A DNA stretch of 64,000 nucleotides from Nocardioides islandensis (GTDB lineage Bacteria > Actinomycetota > Actinomycetes > Propionibacteriales > Nocardioidaceae), in contig NZ_JADKPN010000014.1 of assembly GCF_015352455.1 (NCBI RefSeq), forward strand, positions 1-64,000, read 5' to 3'. The position numbers and the translations under genes were made by a program. Shown here in pieces: positions 26,986-35,386 of the stretch (position 1 is its first letter; every line of letters begins with the position of its first letter). The notes below the pieces were generated by a model. That model saw only the letters and a program-made list of their open reading frames with translations. It ran no database searches and was not told the origin of the DNA.

Positions 26986-28071
26986 TCAGAAGATCACGAC
27001 CGACCGCAGCACGTCGCCGTGGTGCATCTTCTCGAACGCCGCCTCGACGTCGTCGATGCCGATCTCCTCGGACACGAAGGCATCGAGGTCCAGCCGGCCC
27101 TGGCGGTAGAGGTCGACGAGCATCGGGAAGTCCCGGGTGGGCAGGCAGTCGCCGTACCAGCTCGACTTCAGGGCGCCGCCGCGGCCGAAGACGTCGATGA
27201 GCGGGATGTCGGGGATGCGCATGTCGGGGGTCGGTACGCCGACCAGGACCAGCGTCCCGGCCAGGTCGCGGGCGTAGAAGCCCTGCTTCCACGTCTCGGG
27301 CCGGCCGACCGCGTCGATGACGACGTCCGCGCCGTGGCCCTCGGTGAGCGCCTGGATCCCGGCGACCGGGTCCTCCTCGGCGGAGTTGATGGTGTGGGTC
27401 GCGCCCATCTTCGTGGCCGTCTCGAGCTTGCGCGGGTCGATGTCGACGGCGATGACCGTGCCCGCCCCGGCGAGCACTGAGCCCGCGATCGCGGCCGCGC
27501 CCACGCCACCGCAGCCGATGACGGCGACGCTCTTGCCACGGCTCACGTTGCCGGTGTTCAGGGCGGCACCGAGGCCGGCCATCACGCCGCACCCGAGCAG
27601 GCCGGCGGCGGCCGCCCGGGTCGACGGGTCGACCTTCGTGCACTGACCGGCGGCGACCAGGGTCTTCTCGGCGAACGCTCCGATACCCAGCGCCGGGCTG
27701 AGCTCGGTGCCGTCGGCGAGCGTCATCTTCTGGGTGGCGTTGAAGGTGGCGAAGCAGTACCACGGCTCACCGCGCTTGCACGCCCGGCAGGTGCCGCAGA
27801 CCGCCCGCCAGTTGAGGATCACGAAGTCACCGGGGGCGAGGTCGCGTACGTCGTCCCCCACGGCCTCCACGACACCGGCGGCCTCGTGGCCCAGGAGGAA
27901 CGGGAAGTCGTCGTTGATGCCGCCCTCGCGGTAGTGGAGGTCGGTGTGGCAGACGCCGCAGGCCTGCACCTGCACCAGCGCCTCACCGGGGCCGGGGTCC
28001 GGCACCAGGATCGTCTCGACGCTGACCGGTGCACCCTTCGAACGGGCGACGACACCTCGGACCTCGTGCAT
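26986..28071 (-). CDS. mscR: S-(hydroxymethyl)mycothiol dehydrogenase / S-nitrosomycothiol reductase
   Basis: The 361-residue zinc alcohol dehydrogenase has the catalytic zinc site ACGVCHTDLHYREGG and GHEAAGVVEAVG, structural-zinc cysteines in CGTCRACKRGEPWYC, and the NAD-binding VIGCGGVGAAAIAGS. The start MHEVRGVVARSKGAPVSVETI is typical of the mycothiol-dependent formaldehyde dehydrogenase group. AAGGA lies 8 bases before ATG 28071. It detoxifies formaldehyde or S-nitrosothiols bound to mycothiol, so the host makes mycothiol. It is divergent from the coiled-coil genes. Confidence 0.9.
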   Translation of the reverse strand: MHEVRGVVARSKGAPVSVETILVPDPGPGEALVQVQACGVCHTDLHYREGGINDDFPFLLGHEAAGVVEAVGDDVRDLAPGDFVILNWRAVCGTCRACKRGEPWYCFATFNATQKMTLADGTELSPALGIGAFAEKTLVAAGQCTKVDPSTRAAAAGLLGCGVMAGLGAALNTGNVSRGKSVAVIGCGGVGAAAIAGSVLAGAGTVIAVDIDPRKLETATKMGATHTINSAEEDPVAGIQALTEGHGADVVIDAVGRPETWKQGFYARDLAGTLVLVGVPTPDMRIPDIPLIDVFGRGGALKSSWYGDCLPTRDFPMLVDLYRQGRLDLDAFVSEEIGIDDVEAAFEKMHHGDVLRSVVIF

Positions 28072-28254
28072 GCTGCGGTTCCTTTTCGGCTCGACGGGCG
28101 CCCGGCCGTGGACCGGCTGCCGGACTGGCGCCAGCGTAGGGCCGCGTCTCGGGCGACCGCTGACCCCAGGCCGACGGGAGGATATGCTCCGCGGGTACGC
28201 GTGTCGGCAGGTGCGTTGCCTGTGGGGGGCGAAAGGCCGGCGAGACAGGACGCG

Positions 28255-29709
28255 ATGGACGGTATGCAGGCGATCGACCCACATGCGGCGGCTGAGGTGC
28301 AGCCGGGGACCGCTGAGACACCTGGCGGCACCGCCGCGGCGCAGCTGTTGCTGCACGCGCAGCAGGTCGCCGACGAGCTGCGCTCGCAGGCCGAGCAGCA
28401 GGCCGCCGAGGCGATGGCGCTCGCCGAGCAGCTGGAGTCCGAGAGCCGCCGGCTGCACGAGGAGGCCAGCACCGAGCGCGCCGAGGCCGCGCGGGCGCTC
28501 TCCCAGGCCGAGGCCCGCCTGGCCGACGCCTCCGCCGAGGCCCGCCAGTCCGTCGCCGACGCAGGCGAGCAGGTCCGGCTGCTCCTCGACGCCGCCGACG
28601 CCCAACGGCAGGCGATCCTGGCCGAGGCGTCCGAGGCGGCCGTCCGCGACCGGGAGGCCCTCGACCGCGAGCTCGCCGTCACCCGCGAGGACGCCGAACG
28701 GATCCGCGCCGAGAGCCGGGCCGAGACCGACCACCGGCTGGCCACCACCGCCTCCCTCACGCTGCGGCTGCTCACCCTGGCCACGGTGTCGATGCGGCAC
28801 CAACAGCTCGAGACGGTCCGGGCCGCCGAGGAGCTGCGCATCACCGCGGACGAGGACGCCGCCGCGGTCCGCGCGCAGGCGACCCAAGAGGTCGAGGCGC
28901 TGCGCAAGGACGCCGACACCCACGCCCACGCCGTGCTCGCCGAGGCCGAGCACGTCCGCGCACACGCCCACCAGACGGCCGAGGAGCTGCTCCGCAACGC
29001 CCGCGCCGAGGCCGGCGAGGCCATCCGCGCCGCCGAGGAGCAGACCGCCTGGACGCAGAGCACGATGCAGGCGCTCCTGGACAACGCCGAGCAGGAGGCC
29101 GAGCGCCTGCGGGCAGCCGCTCGCGCCGAGGGCGCCGACCACGTGGCGCAGCGGCGTCGGCGGATCCAGGCGGTCGTGGACCGCGTGGGCGCCCGCGTGC
29201 GCGAGGCCGTGGAGACCGCCGAGCGTGACGCCCAGGAGCTGGCCGCCGTGGCGGCGAGCCTGGTCGCCACCGCGGAGAGTGATGCCGCCCGGATTCGCGC
29301 CGAGGCCGAGGACGCCCGCCTGGCCGCCATCGCCTCCGCCGAGGACGAGGCGTCGCTCGTGCACGAGCGTGCGCGTCGTCGCGAGGAGGAGACCGAGTCG
29401 ACCACCCGGCTGCTGCGCGAGCAGGTCGCCGACGAGGTGGTCCGCAACCGGCAGTCCGCCCAGGACGAGCTGCGCGCCGCCCGCCGGGAGGCGACCGACC
29501 TGGTCGCCGCCGCCCGCGCGGAGGCCGACGACCTGCGCGGCAAGGCGCGCGCCGTCCTCGAGGACGCGCGCACCGAGGCCGCCGTCCTCACCAAGCGCCG
29601 CGACGAGATCGCGGCCGAGCTCGAAGGCCTGTCCGGCGTCATCCAGGCGCTGGCCGTGCCCACCGAAGGTTCTACCGGACCCGCCCCCGAGGAGAAGGAA
29701 CACCCATGA
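28255..29709 (+). CDS. Large coiled-coil protein, DivIVA/Scy-like
   Basis: This 484-residue protein is almost entirely predicted coiled coil: Ala, Glu, Arg and Gln in heptads (e.g. EAARALSQAEARLADASAEA, then many EA-xx-IRAEA repeats), with a short disordered start and end. It has no transmembrane segment. In Streptomyces, adjacent long coiled-coil genes (Scy, FilP) organise tip growth with DivIVA; similarity here is in architecture and pairing, not proven orthology. AGGA precedes ATG 28255. Its stop overlaps the next gene (ATGA), so the two are co-translated. Confidence 0.7.
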   Translation: MDGMQAIDPHAAAEVQPGTAETPGGTAAAQLLLHAQQVADELRSQAEQQAAEAMALAEQLESESRRLHEEASTERAEAARALSQAEARLADASAEARQSVADAGEQVRLLLDAADAQRQAILAEASEAAVRDREALDRELAVTREDAERIRAESRAETDHRLATTASLTLRLLTLATVSMRHQQLETVRAAEELRITADEDAAAVRAQATQEVEALRKDADTHAHAVLAEAEHVRAHAHQTAEELLRNARAEAGEAIRAAEEQTAWTQSTMQALLDNAEQEAERLRAAARAEGADHVAQRRRRIQAVVDRVGARVREAVETAERDAQELAAVAASLVATAESDAARIRAEAEDARLAAIASAEDEASLVHERARRREEETESTTRLLREQVADEVVRNRQSAQDELRAARREATDLVAAARAEADDLRGKARAVLEDARTEAAVLTKRRDEIAAELEGLSGVIQALAVPTEGSTGPAPEEKEHP

Positions 29710-30734
29710 CCGAGACCCCCCCGTTCCGCGTGGTACTGCGCGGCTACGAGCCCGCCCAGGTCGACAAGCGGCTCCAGGAGCTCGCCCAGCAGGCCGACCA
29801 GGCGCGCCAGCAGGCCGCCCAGCTCGCCGAGCGCGTGCAGCAGCTCGAGCAGCACCGAGAGTCCGAGGGTGACGGCGAGTCGCAGCCGGTGCTCGCGACG
29901 TTCGAGCACCTCGGCCAGCGGATCTCGAAGATCCTCAGCCTGGCCGAGGCCGAGGCCAAGGACCTGCTGGACAAGGGACGCGCGGCCCTGGAGAGCGAGC
30001 GCAGCGCGGTCGCCGAGGAGGTGTCGCGGCAGCGCAGCGACGCCGACCGGCACGCCGAGCAGCGTCGTACCGATGCCGACACCGAGGCCTCGCGCGTCCT
30101 CGAGGACGCCCGCAAGACCGCCGACGACCGGCTCGACGCCGCGGAGCGCGACGCCGCCGCCCGGCTCCAGGAGGCCGAGGCGGTCTACGAGCACCAGCGC
30201 GCGAAGGCCGCCCAGGCCGCCGCCGACTTCGAGACCACGCTCGCCCGCCGGCGGGCCGCGGCCGAGGAGGACTTCACCACGCAGGTGCAGGACCACCAGA
30301 GTCGGCTGGCCGAGATCGAGTCGCACATCGACCTCACGCGCACCAACGCCGAGAAGATGAACGACGAGGCCGTGCGCGAGAGCCGCCGGCTGGTCGAGGA
30401 GGCCGAGAAGCAGGCCGCCAGCATCGTCGGCGAGGCACGCGCCCAGGCCGCACGTGTCCGCGCCGACTCCGACCGCGAGCTGTCCGCCGCCACGCAGCGC
30501 CGCGACAGCATCAACGCCCAGCTGACCAACGTGCGGCAGATGCTGGCCACGCTCACCGGCGGCGCGATGGTGCCGATGGTCGACCCCTTCGAGGCCCCGG
30601 CCGGCGAGGCCGCACCCGAGGCCGAGGCCGACCACGACACCGACTCCGACTCGGGGGCCGAGGCTCCGGTCGAGGCGGAGACCGACGAGGTCGTCGAGGC
30701 CGAGGACGGCGCGGAGGACGACCGGCAGGGCTGA
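29706..30734 (+). CDS. Coiled-coil protein with DivIVA-like N-terminal motif
   Basis: The 342-residue protein begins PFRVVLRGYEPAQVDKRLQEL, matching the conserved F-x-x-x-x-R-G-Y-x-x-x-x-V-D motif of DivIVA family N termini. Residues 20-285 are coiled coil with a dense EA/RA heptad pattern. The tail (from about 290) is acidic and low-complexity (Asp/Glu/Ala-rich). It starts within the stop codon of the preceding coiled-coil gene. A cytoskeletal or polar-growth scaffold is inferred; no catalytic motif exists. Confidence 0.75.
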   Translation: MTETPPFRVVLRGYEPAQVDKRLQELAQQADQARQQAAQLAERVQQLEQHRESEGDGESQPVLATFEHLGQRISKILSLAEAEAKDLLDKGRAALESERSAVAEEVSRQRSDADRHAEQRRTDADTEASRVLEDARKTADDRLDAAERDAAARLQEAEAVYEHQRAKAAQAAADFETTLARRRAAAEEDFTTQVQDHQSRLAEIESHIDLTRTNAEKMNDEAVRESRRLVEEAEKQAASIVGEARAQAARVRADSDRELSAATQRRDSINAQLTNVRQMLATLTGGAMVPMVDPFEAPAGEAAPEAEADHDTDSDSGAEAPVEAETDEVVEAEDGAEDDRQG

Positions 30735-30736
30735 CG

Positions 30737-30762
30737 GCAACCGGACATCGGCGGGGCGCGTC
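30737..30762 (+). promoter_or_regulatory. ECF-type promoter element (GCAACC-N17-GTC) 1
   Basis: GCAACC at 30737-30742, 17 bases, then GTC at 30760-30762. The same spacing and boxes precede the sigma genes at 32424 and 43410. The lipoprotein ATG lies 8 bases after GTC, so the transcript would be nearly leaderless. Confidence 0.6.
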
Positions 30763-30770
30763 CCAGGGGC

Positions 30771-31928
30771 ATGAGTCCCGGACGCGCCCCTGCGGTTGTC
30801 GCTGCTGTTGCCGCCGTGCTGTCGCTCGGCGCGTGCGGCACGCAGACCTGGGCCCCGGGGGTGGCCGACGACCCGACGAGCACGCCGAGCTCGTCCGCGA
30901 CCGACGAGCCGACGCCGTCGCCCACGGCCACGCCGTCGACGACGGCGAGCACCGCTGACACCCCCGACCCGGTGGACCCGGGCGTGCTCACGATCCGCGG
31001 CGTCCCTCGCGGCGCGCCGCCCCGCATCCCGTACCTCGCCCACGCCGGCGACACCTGGGCCCTCGTCCGGCCCGACGGGACGACGGAGTCGCTGGACCGC
31101 GAGTACGGCGAGTTCGCGACGATGGGCGACGGGCTCGTCGCGACGACGTACTCCGCCACGGGCACCCAGGTCGTGCTGCTCGACGGCCAGCTGCAGGAGG
31201 TGCACGCGTACGACGTCCCCGAGGGCGGGCTGGTGGCCACGCCCGACGGAGCGATCGTCGGCTGGTTGGGCGCCGACGGACGTCCGCACGTGGTCGAGCA
31301 CGGCGGCGACCAGGAGTGGGACCTGCCCGAGGTGACGGGCGGCAGCAGCCTGGCCGCACTCCTCAGCGACGGCACGACCTGCAAGGAGGGCGTGGAGGGC
31401 GTCGGCTGCGCGGCGTACGTCAACTCCCCCGACGGCACCCGGGCCTGGATCTCCATCTCCCACGGGATCGTCGACACCGTGCCGGGCGTGGTGGCCGTGG
31501 GCGACGTGGCGACCGGGGACGCCGGCATGGTCGCCATGACCTCGGTGTCCGACGAGGGCTCCTGCTGGGGCCGGTTCCAGGACTTCAGGCGGAAGCCCGT
31601 CTGGGAGACCTGCGACTACACGCTGTTCGACTTCTCGCCGGCAGGTACGGGCATCCTGGCCGGACCGGCGTACCTCGACGGCTTCGGCCAGGGCCTCGCC
31701 GCCGTCCTCGACCTGGACGGCCAGGTGCGTGCGGAGTGGCACAGCCGCGACCAGGCCGCCCTGCTGCACACCGTCTGGGAGGACGACGACCACGTGCTCG
31801 CGCTGGTGTTCCAGGACGACCAGTGGGCCGTGCTGAGGCTCGGCGTCGCCGACGGGTCGGTGGAGCTCGCGGTGCCGCCGGTGCCGGACCGTGGCGGGGC
31901 CTCCCCGTTCGTGCTGCCCACCCGGTGA
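30771..31928 (+). CDS. Lipoprotein, paralogue of a sigma-partner ectodomain
   Basis: The 385-residue protein starts with a lipoprotein signal (lipobox LGAC, C22) and a Thr/Ser/Pro-rich linker. Its outer domain matches that of the membrane partner at 32981: VPRGAPPRIPY against LPTGAPPRIDY, WETCDYTLFDFSPAG against WKTCKHTLDAFSPSG, WEDDDHVLALVFQDDQWAVLRLG against WEDDSHLLFSAYQDGKWSIVRMG. The repeating pattern resembles a beta-propeller. It could compete for, or help sense, whatever the partner binds. The promoter is the ECF-type element just upstream. Confidence 0.75.
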   Translation: MSPGRAPAVVAAVAAVLSLGACGTQTWAPGVADDPTSTPSSSATDEPTPSPTATPSTTASTADTPDPVDPGVLTIRGVPRGAPPRIPYLAHAGDTWALVRPDGTTESLDREYGEFATMGDGLVATTYSATGTQVVLLDGQLQEVHAYDVPEGGLVATPDGAIVGWLGADGRPHVVEHGGDQEWDLPEVTGGSSLAALLSDGTTCKEGVEGVGCAAYVNSPDGTRAWISISHGIVDTVPGVVAVGDVATGDAGMVAMTSVSDEGSCWGRFQDFRRKPVWETCDYTLFDFSPAGTGILAGPAYLDGFGQGLAAVLDLDGQVRAEWHSRDQAALLHTVWEDDDHVLALVFQDDQWAVLRLGVADGSVELAVPPVPDRGGASPFVLPTR

Positions 31929-31930
31929 CT

Positions 31931-31947
31931 CCGCGTCTCAGACGCGG
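31931..31947. terminator. Short palindrome between convergent genes
   Basis: CCGCGTCT and AGACGCGG are perfect arms around one base, right at the convergent junction and overlapping the stop codon of the next gene. It is a weak terminator candidate. Confidence 0.3.
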
Positions 31948-32306
31948 GCGAAGTACGCCGCCTCGTCGACCGCCTCGCCCCGCTTGACCCCACCGCGGAT
32001 GGCGTAGGAGTCCAGCAGCAGCTCGGCCACCTCGCGCCGGCTCAGGCGCTCCAGGACCGCCCAGGTCGAGACGCGGTAGCGGAAGGTGTGCACCACCGGG
32101 AACACCTCGCGGCGTCCCTGGAGCGCATCACCCAGGGACATGTCTCCGCTCCACGACTGCAGAAGCTCCCGGCCGTCGTCGTCCCAGCGCAGCCGGGCGA
32201 ACTGGTGCCGCCCGGCCGACCACGACGGCGATCCCTCGTGGGCGGTGGTCGCGCGCGCGTCGGGCAACCCCTTCACCAGGTCGTCCACGTCCTCCCAGGT
32301 GGCCAC
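31938..32306 (-). CDS. MmcQ/YjbR-like DNA-binding-fold protein
   Basis: The 122-residue protein shows the YjbR-type pattern: TWEDVDDLVKGLPDARATTAHEG at the start, SAGRHQFARL, and a C-terminal WAVLERLSRREVAELLLDSYAIRG. Members have a CyaY-like fold and unknown function. GTG 32306 is chosen because similarity begins there. The frame stays open to a GTG at 32363, whose extra residues look random and overlap the divergent promoter of the sigma gene. Confidence 0.55.
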   Translation of the reverse strand: MATWEDVDDLVKGLPDARATTAHEGSPSWSAGRHQFARLRWDDDGRELLQSWSGDMSLGDALQGRREVFPVVHTFRYRVSTWAVLERLSRREVAELLLDSYAIRGGVKRGEAVDEAAYFARV

Positions 32307-32352
32307 GAGCCCACGGTCGCACGGCCTGGAGGGCCAGCGCTTGATCGTGTTT

Positions 32353-32378
32353 GCAACCTCCACCGGCCCGGTTGCGTC
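32353..32378 (+). promoter_or_regulatory. ECF-type promoter element (GCAACC-N17-GTC) 2
   Basis: GCAACC at 32353-32358, 17 bases, GTC at 32376-32378, upstream of the sigma gene at 32424. It suggests autoregulation, as for many ECF sigma factors. Confidence 0.6.
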
Positions 32379-32423
32379 TTGGTGCTGTCCGAGTTACCGA
32401 TGATGTCCGGAGAGGGACTGACC

Positions 32424-32984
32424 GTGGCCGCCAGCCCCACCGCCGAACCGGGGACGCTGATGCCCGACAGACGCGCTGCGCGCGACGCCGACTTCGCGGC
32501 GTACCTGCAGGCACGCCAGGCGAGCGTGCTGCGGACGGCGTACCTGCTCACCGGGGACCGGCACACGGCCGAGGACCTGGTGCAGACGGCGTTCGCCAAG
32601 CTGTACCTCTCGTGGGACCGGGTCCGGGACCAGGGCTCGATCGACGGGTACCTGCGGCGCATCCTCGTCAACGAGAACAACTCCCTGTGGCGGCGCGGCT
32701 GGAAGAGGCGCGAGCACGCCACCGAGCAGCTCCCCGAGCCGGCACCGCACGTCGACCAGTACGACGACGGGCGCAGCGCCGCGCTGTGGGAGCTCGTCCA
32801 GTCGCTGCCCAAGAAGGCGCGTGCCGTCCTGGTGCTGCGCTACTACGAGCAGCTCTCCGAGGCCGAGACGGCCGAGGTGCTCGGCGTCTCCGTCGGCACC
32901 GTGAAGTCCCAGACCAGCCGGGCCCTGGCCGCGCTCCGCGAGCGCACGCCGGCCCACCTCAACCCCCAGGAGGGGGAGCGATGA
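32424..32984 (+). CDS. SigE-like ECF sigma factor
   Basis: The 186-residue protein has region 2 (ASVLRTAYLLTGDRHTAEDLVQTAFAKLYLSWDRV) and region 4 (LPKKARAVLVLRYYEQLSEAETAEVLGVSVGTVKSQTSRAL). GTG 32424 is the start because GGAGAGGG lies 7 bases upstream; ATG codons at 32400, 32403 and 32460 are alternatives. Its stop overlaps the membrane partner (ATGA). The GCAACC-N17-GTC element lies upstream. Confidence 0.9.
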   Translation: MAASPTAEPGTLMPDRRAARDADFAAYLQARQASVLRTAYLLTGDRHTAEDLVQTAFAKLYLSWDRVRDQGSIDGYLRRILVNENNSLWRRGWKRREHATEQLPEPAPHVDQYDDGRSAALWELVQSLPKKARAVLVLRYYEQLSEAETAEVLGVSVGTVKSQTSRALAALRERTPAHLNPQEGER

Positions 32985-34192
32985 ACGACCTCGACGAGTT
33001 CGACGACAGGGAGCTGACCCGCGTCTTCACCGAGCGCGCCGACGGCCTCGGCCCCGGCCCGCTGTCGTTCGACGACGTCCGCGGCACGGCCACCTCGATC
33101 CGCCGTCGGCGTCGCGTCGCCGGCGGTCTGGCCGTTGCCGCCGCGATCGCGGTGGTCGTGCCGACGGCGATGATCGCCTCCAAGGGCTCGAACACCGACG
33201 GCCCGCTGCCGCCGGCCACCGGGCCGACCACGGTCAGCGACACCGCGAACCCGACGCCGACGTCGACGCCGGTCATGGGCAAGCCGCACGCCCTCGACGT
33301 GCGCGACCTGCCGACCGGCGCCCCGCCCAGGATCGACTACCGCGACGACGCGGCGGCCAACGACCTGCGGGCCTACGTGGCCCTGGGCACCGAGACCGCC
33401 GTGCTGGTGGGCGAGAAGGTCACGATCACCCGCGACGACGGCGGCACGCCCCACGGCCCGTACCCGGCCACCTCCCTGGCCTCCGCCGCCGGCGGAGGGG
33501 CCGTGGCCTGGGTCGACCTGAAGGGCCGTGTGATGCTCTGGGACTCGGGTAGCAGCACCGAGCCGGTCGTGATGGGCGACTCGGGCCTCCAGGGCGCGAT
33601 CATCCAGGCGCTCACTGGCGCCTGCGTCGACGGCGGCCCGTGCTCGGCCTGGGTCTCCGGCGGCAAGGGCCCGGAGGCCGTGGCCACCTCCGTGCGCGTG
33701 GACCGGGACGGCACCGTGAGCCCCGCCGACCCGAGCGACACCGTGTTCCTGGTCAAGGACGTCACCGAGAGCGGTCAGCTCATCGGCGTCTCGCAGCGGG
33801 ACGACTACAACTCCTGCTCGTCGCTCGTCTCGGCGACCACGCAGTGGAAGACCTGCAAGCACACGCTGGACGCGTTCTCCCCGAGCGGCGCCTACGTGGC
33901 GGCCAGCGACTCGTTCCACTCCGGCGACCTCAACGGTTCGATCGCCATCTACGACGCGGCCACCGGCAAGGCCACGACGTACCGGGTCGCCAACGCCGGC
34001 GACTCGGCGTTCTACGGGTACTTCGCGTGGGAGGACGACTCGCACCTCCTGTTCTCGGCCTACCAGGACGGGAAGTGGTCGATCGTGCGGATGGGGGTCG
34101 ACGGGGCCATGGAGTACGCCGTCGCGCCGGCCGAGCTGGGAGACAACCTGTCCGACCCGTTCGTCTTCGCGGGCGACGCCGCACCGATGTAG
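32981..34192 (+). CDS. Membrane-anchored sigma partner with a propeller-like ectodomain
   Basis: The 403-residue protein has a cytoplasmic tail (1-45: LTRVFTERADGL..DDVRGTATSIRRRRR), one transmembrane helix (about 46-66), a Thr/Pro linker and an outer domain of about 300 residues paralogous to the lipoprotein at 30771. GGAGGGGGA precedes ATG 32981, which overlaps the sigma stop. There is no zinc anti-sigma motif. I infer a non-canonical anti-sigma or signal sensor. The layout matches the partners at 15915 and 43942. Confidence 0.75.
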   Translation: MNDLDEFDDRELTRVFTERADGLGPGPLSFDDVRGTATSIRRRRRVAGGLAVAAAIAVVVPTAMIASKGSNTDGPLPPATGPTTVSDTANPTPTSTPVMGKPHALDVRDLPTGAPPRIDYRDDAAANDLRAYVALGTETAVLVGEKVTITRDDGGTPHGPYPATSLASAAGGGAVAWVDLKGRVMLWDSGSSTEPVVMGDSGLQGAIIQALTGACVDGGPCSAWVSGGKGPEAVATSVRVDRDGTVSPADPSDTVFLVKDVTESGQLIGVSQRDDYNSCSSLVSATTQWKTCKHTLDAFSPSGAYVAASDSFHSGDLNGSIAIYDAATGKATTYRVANAGDSAFYGYFAWEDDSHLLFSAYQDGKWSIVRMGVDGAMEYAVAPAELGDNLSDPFVFAGDAAPM

Positions 34193-34197
34193 GCCGG

Positions 34198-35271
34198 CTA
34201 CGCGACGACGGTCGTCACCGGCATCGAGGAGTCGGCGGGCAGGTCGAGCGTCGAGGGTGTGCGCCCGCGCGCGACCAGCTCGGCCCCCAGCGCCGCCACC
34301 ATGGCGCCGTTGTCGGTGCACAGCCCGGGCCGGGGCACGCGCACGCGGATGCCCCGGTCGGCGGCACGCTCGGTGGCCAGGGCGCGCAGGCGTGAGTTCG
34401 CGGCCACGCCGCCGCCGATGAGGATGTCCTCGATCCCCCGCTCGGTCGCGGCGTCGAGCGCCTTGCGGACCAGCACGTCGCAGACAGCCTCCTGGAAGGA
34501 GGCTGCGACGTCGGCCACCGGCACCGGCTCCCCGGAGCGCTCGCGCGCCTCGACCCAGCGCGCGACGGCCGTCTTGAGCCCGGAGAACGAGAAGTCGAAC
34601 CGGTGCCGCTCCAGGTCGCGGCGAGAGGTCAGCCCGCGCGGGAAGTCGATGGTCACCTGACCCTCACGCGCGGCCCGGTCGATGTGCGGTCCGCCCGGGA
34701 ACGGCAGCCCGAGCAGCCGCGCGACCTTGTCGAAGGCCTCGCCCGCCGCGTCGTCGATCGTGGCGCCCATGGGCTCGACGCCGACGGTCACGTCGTGGAC
34801 CTCCAGCAGCGACGAGTGACCGCCCGACACGAGCAGCGCCAGGCAGGGCTCGGGCAGCGGGCCGTGCTCGAGCTGGTCGACGGCGACGTGCGCGGCGAGG
34901 TGGTTCACGCCGTACAGCGGCTTCCCGAGCCCGATGGCCAGCGCCTTGGCCGCGGCCACGCCGACCAGCAGTGCTCCGGCGAGGCCGGGCCCGCTGGTCA
35001 CCGCGATGGCGTCGACGTCGTGGAGGCGTACGCCGGCGGTCTCGGCCGCCCGCTCGAGCGTCGGCACCATCGCCTCCAGGTGTGCGCGCGAGGCGACCTC
35101 CGGCACGACCCCGCCGAACCTCGCGTGCTCGTCGACCGAGCTGGCCACGGCGTCGGCGAGCAGCGTGGTCCCGCGGACGAGCCCGACACCGGTCTCGTCG
35201 CAGGACGTCTCGATGCCGAGGACGAGGGGGCCTTCCGAACTCACGACGAACATTCTGTCGGGCCGCCGCAT
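34198..35271 (-). CDS. tsaD: tRNA N6-adenosine threonylcarbamoyltransferase TsaD
   Basis: TsaD transfers the threonylcarbamoyl group to A37 of ANN-decoding tRNAs with TsaB and TsaE. It contains LGIETSCDETGVG, the metal-binding VNHLAAHV (HxxxH), LLVSGGHSSLLEV, DDAAGEAFDKVARLLGL and GGGVAANSRLR. The 357 residues fit, though homologues start near GPLVLGIE, so GTG 35244 or ATG 35253 may be the real start. tsaB lies about 3 kb away and tsaE near 53 kb, both inside this window. Confidence 0.95.
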   Translation of the reverse strand: MRRPDRMFVVSSEGPLVLGIETSCDETGVGLVRGTTLLADAVASSVDEHARFGGVVPEVASRAHLEAMVPTLERAAETAGVRLHDVDAIAVTSGPGLAGALLVGVAAAKALAIGLGKPLYGVNHLAAHVAVDQLEHGPLPEPCLALLVSGGHSSLLEVHDVTVGVEPMGATIDDAAGEAFDKVARLLGLPFPGGPHIDRAAREGQVTIDFPRGLTSRRDLERHRFDFSFSGLKTAVARWVEARERSGEPVPVADVAASFQEAVCDVLVRKALDAATERGIEDILIGGGVAANSRLRALATERAADRGIRVRVPRPGLCTDNGAMVAALGAELVARGRTPSTLDLPADSSMPVTTVVA

Positions 35272-35386
35272 CTGACCCAGAGGTACCCGGGTGGTCGACC
35301 CCAGGAGGGGGGCGGTCGGACGGGGTACTAACTTGGCCCATTGGTCTGCATCAGCGCCTTATCGCCTATCGGAAAGGTCATCATCC

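Noticed and set aside
28072..28254. A short antisense frame extending mscR upstream to give a 900-residue protein
   Set aside because: The extension is antisense to the coiled-coil gene. AAGGA and family similarity place the start at 28071.
27819..31793. A very long open frame (over 1300 codons) on the minus strand opposite the coiled-coil genes
   Set aside because: It is a shadow of the repetitive GC-rich coiled-coil genes on the plus strand. Its translation is low-complexity Ala/Arg/Ser with no domain, while the plus frame shows clear heptads and a ribosome site.
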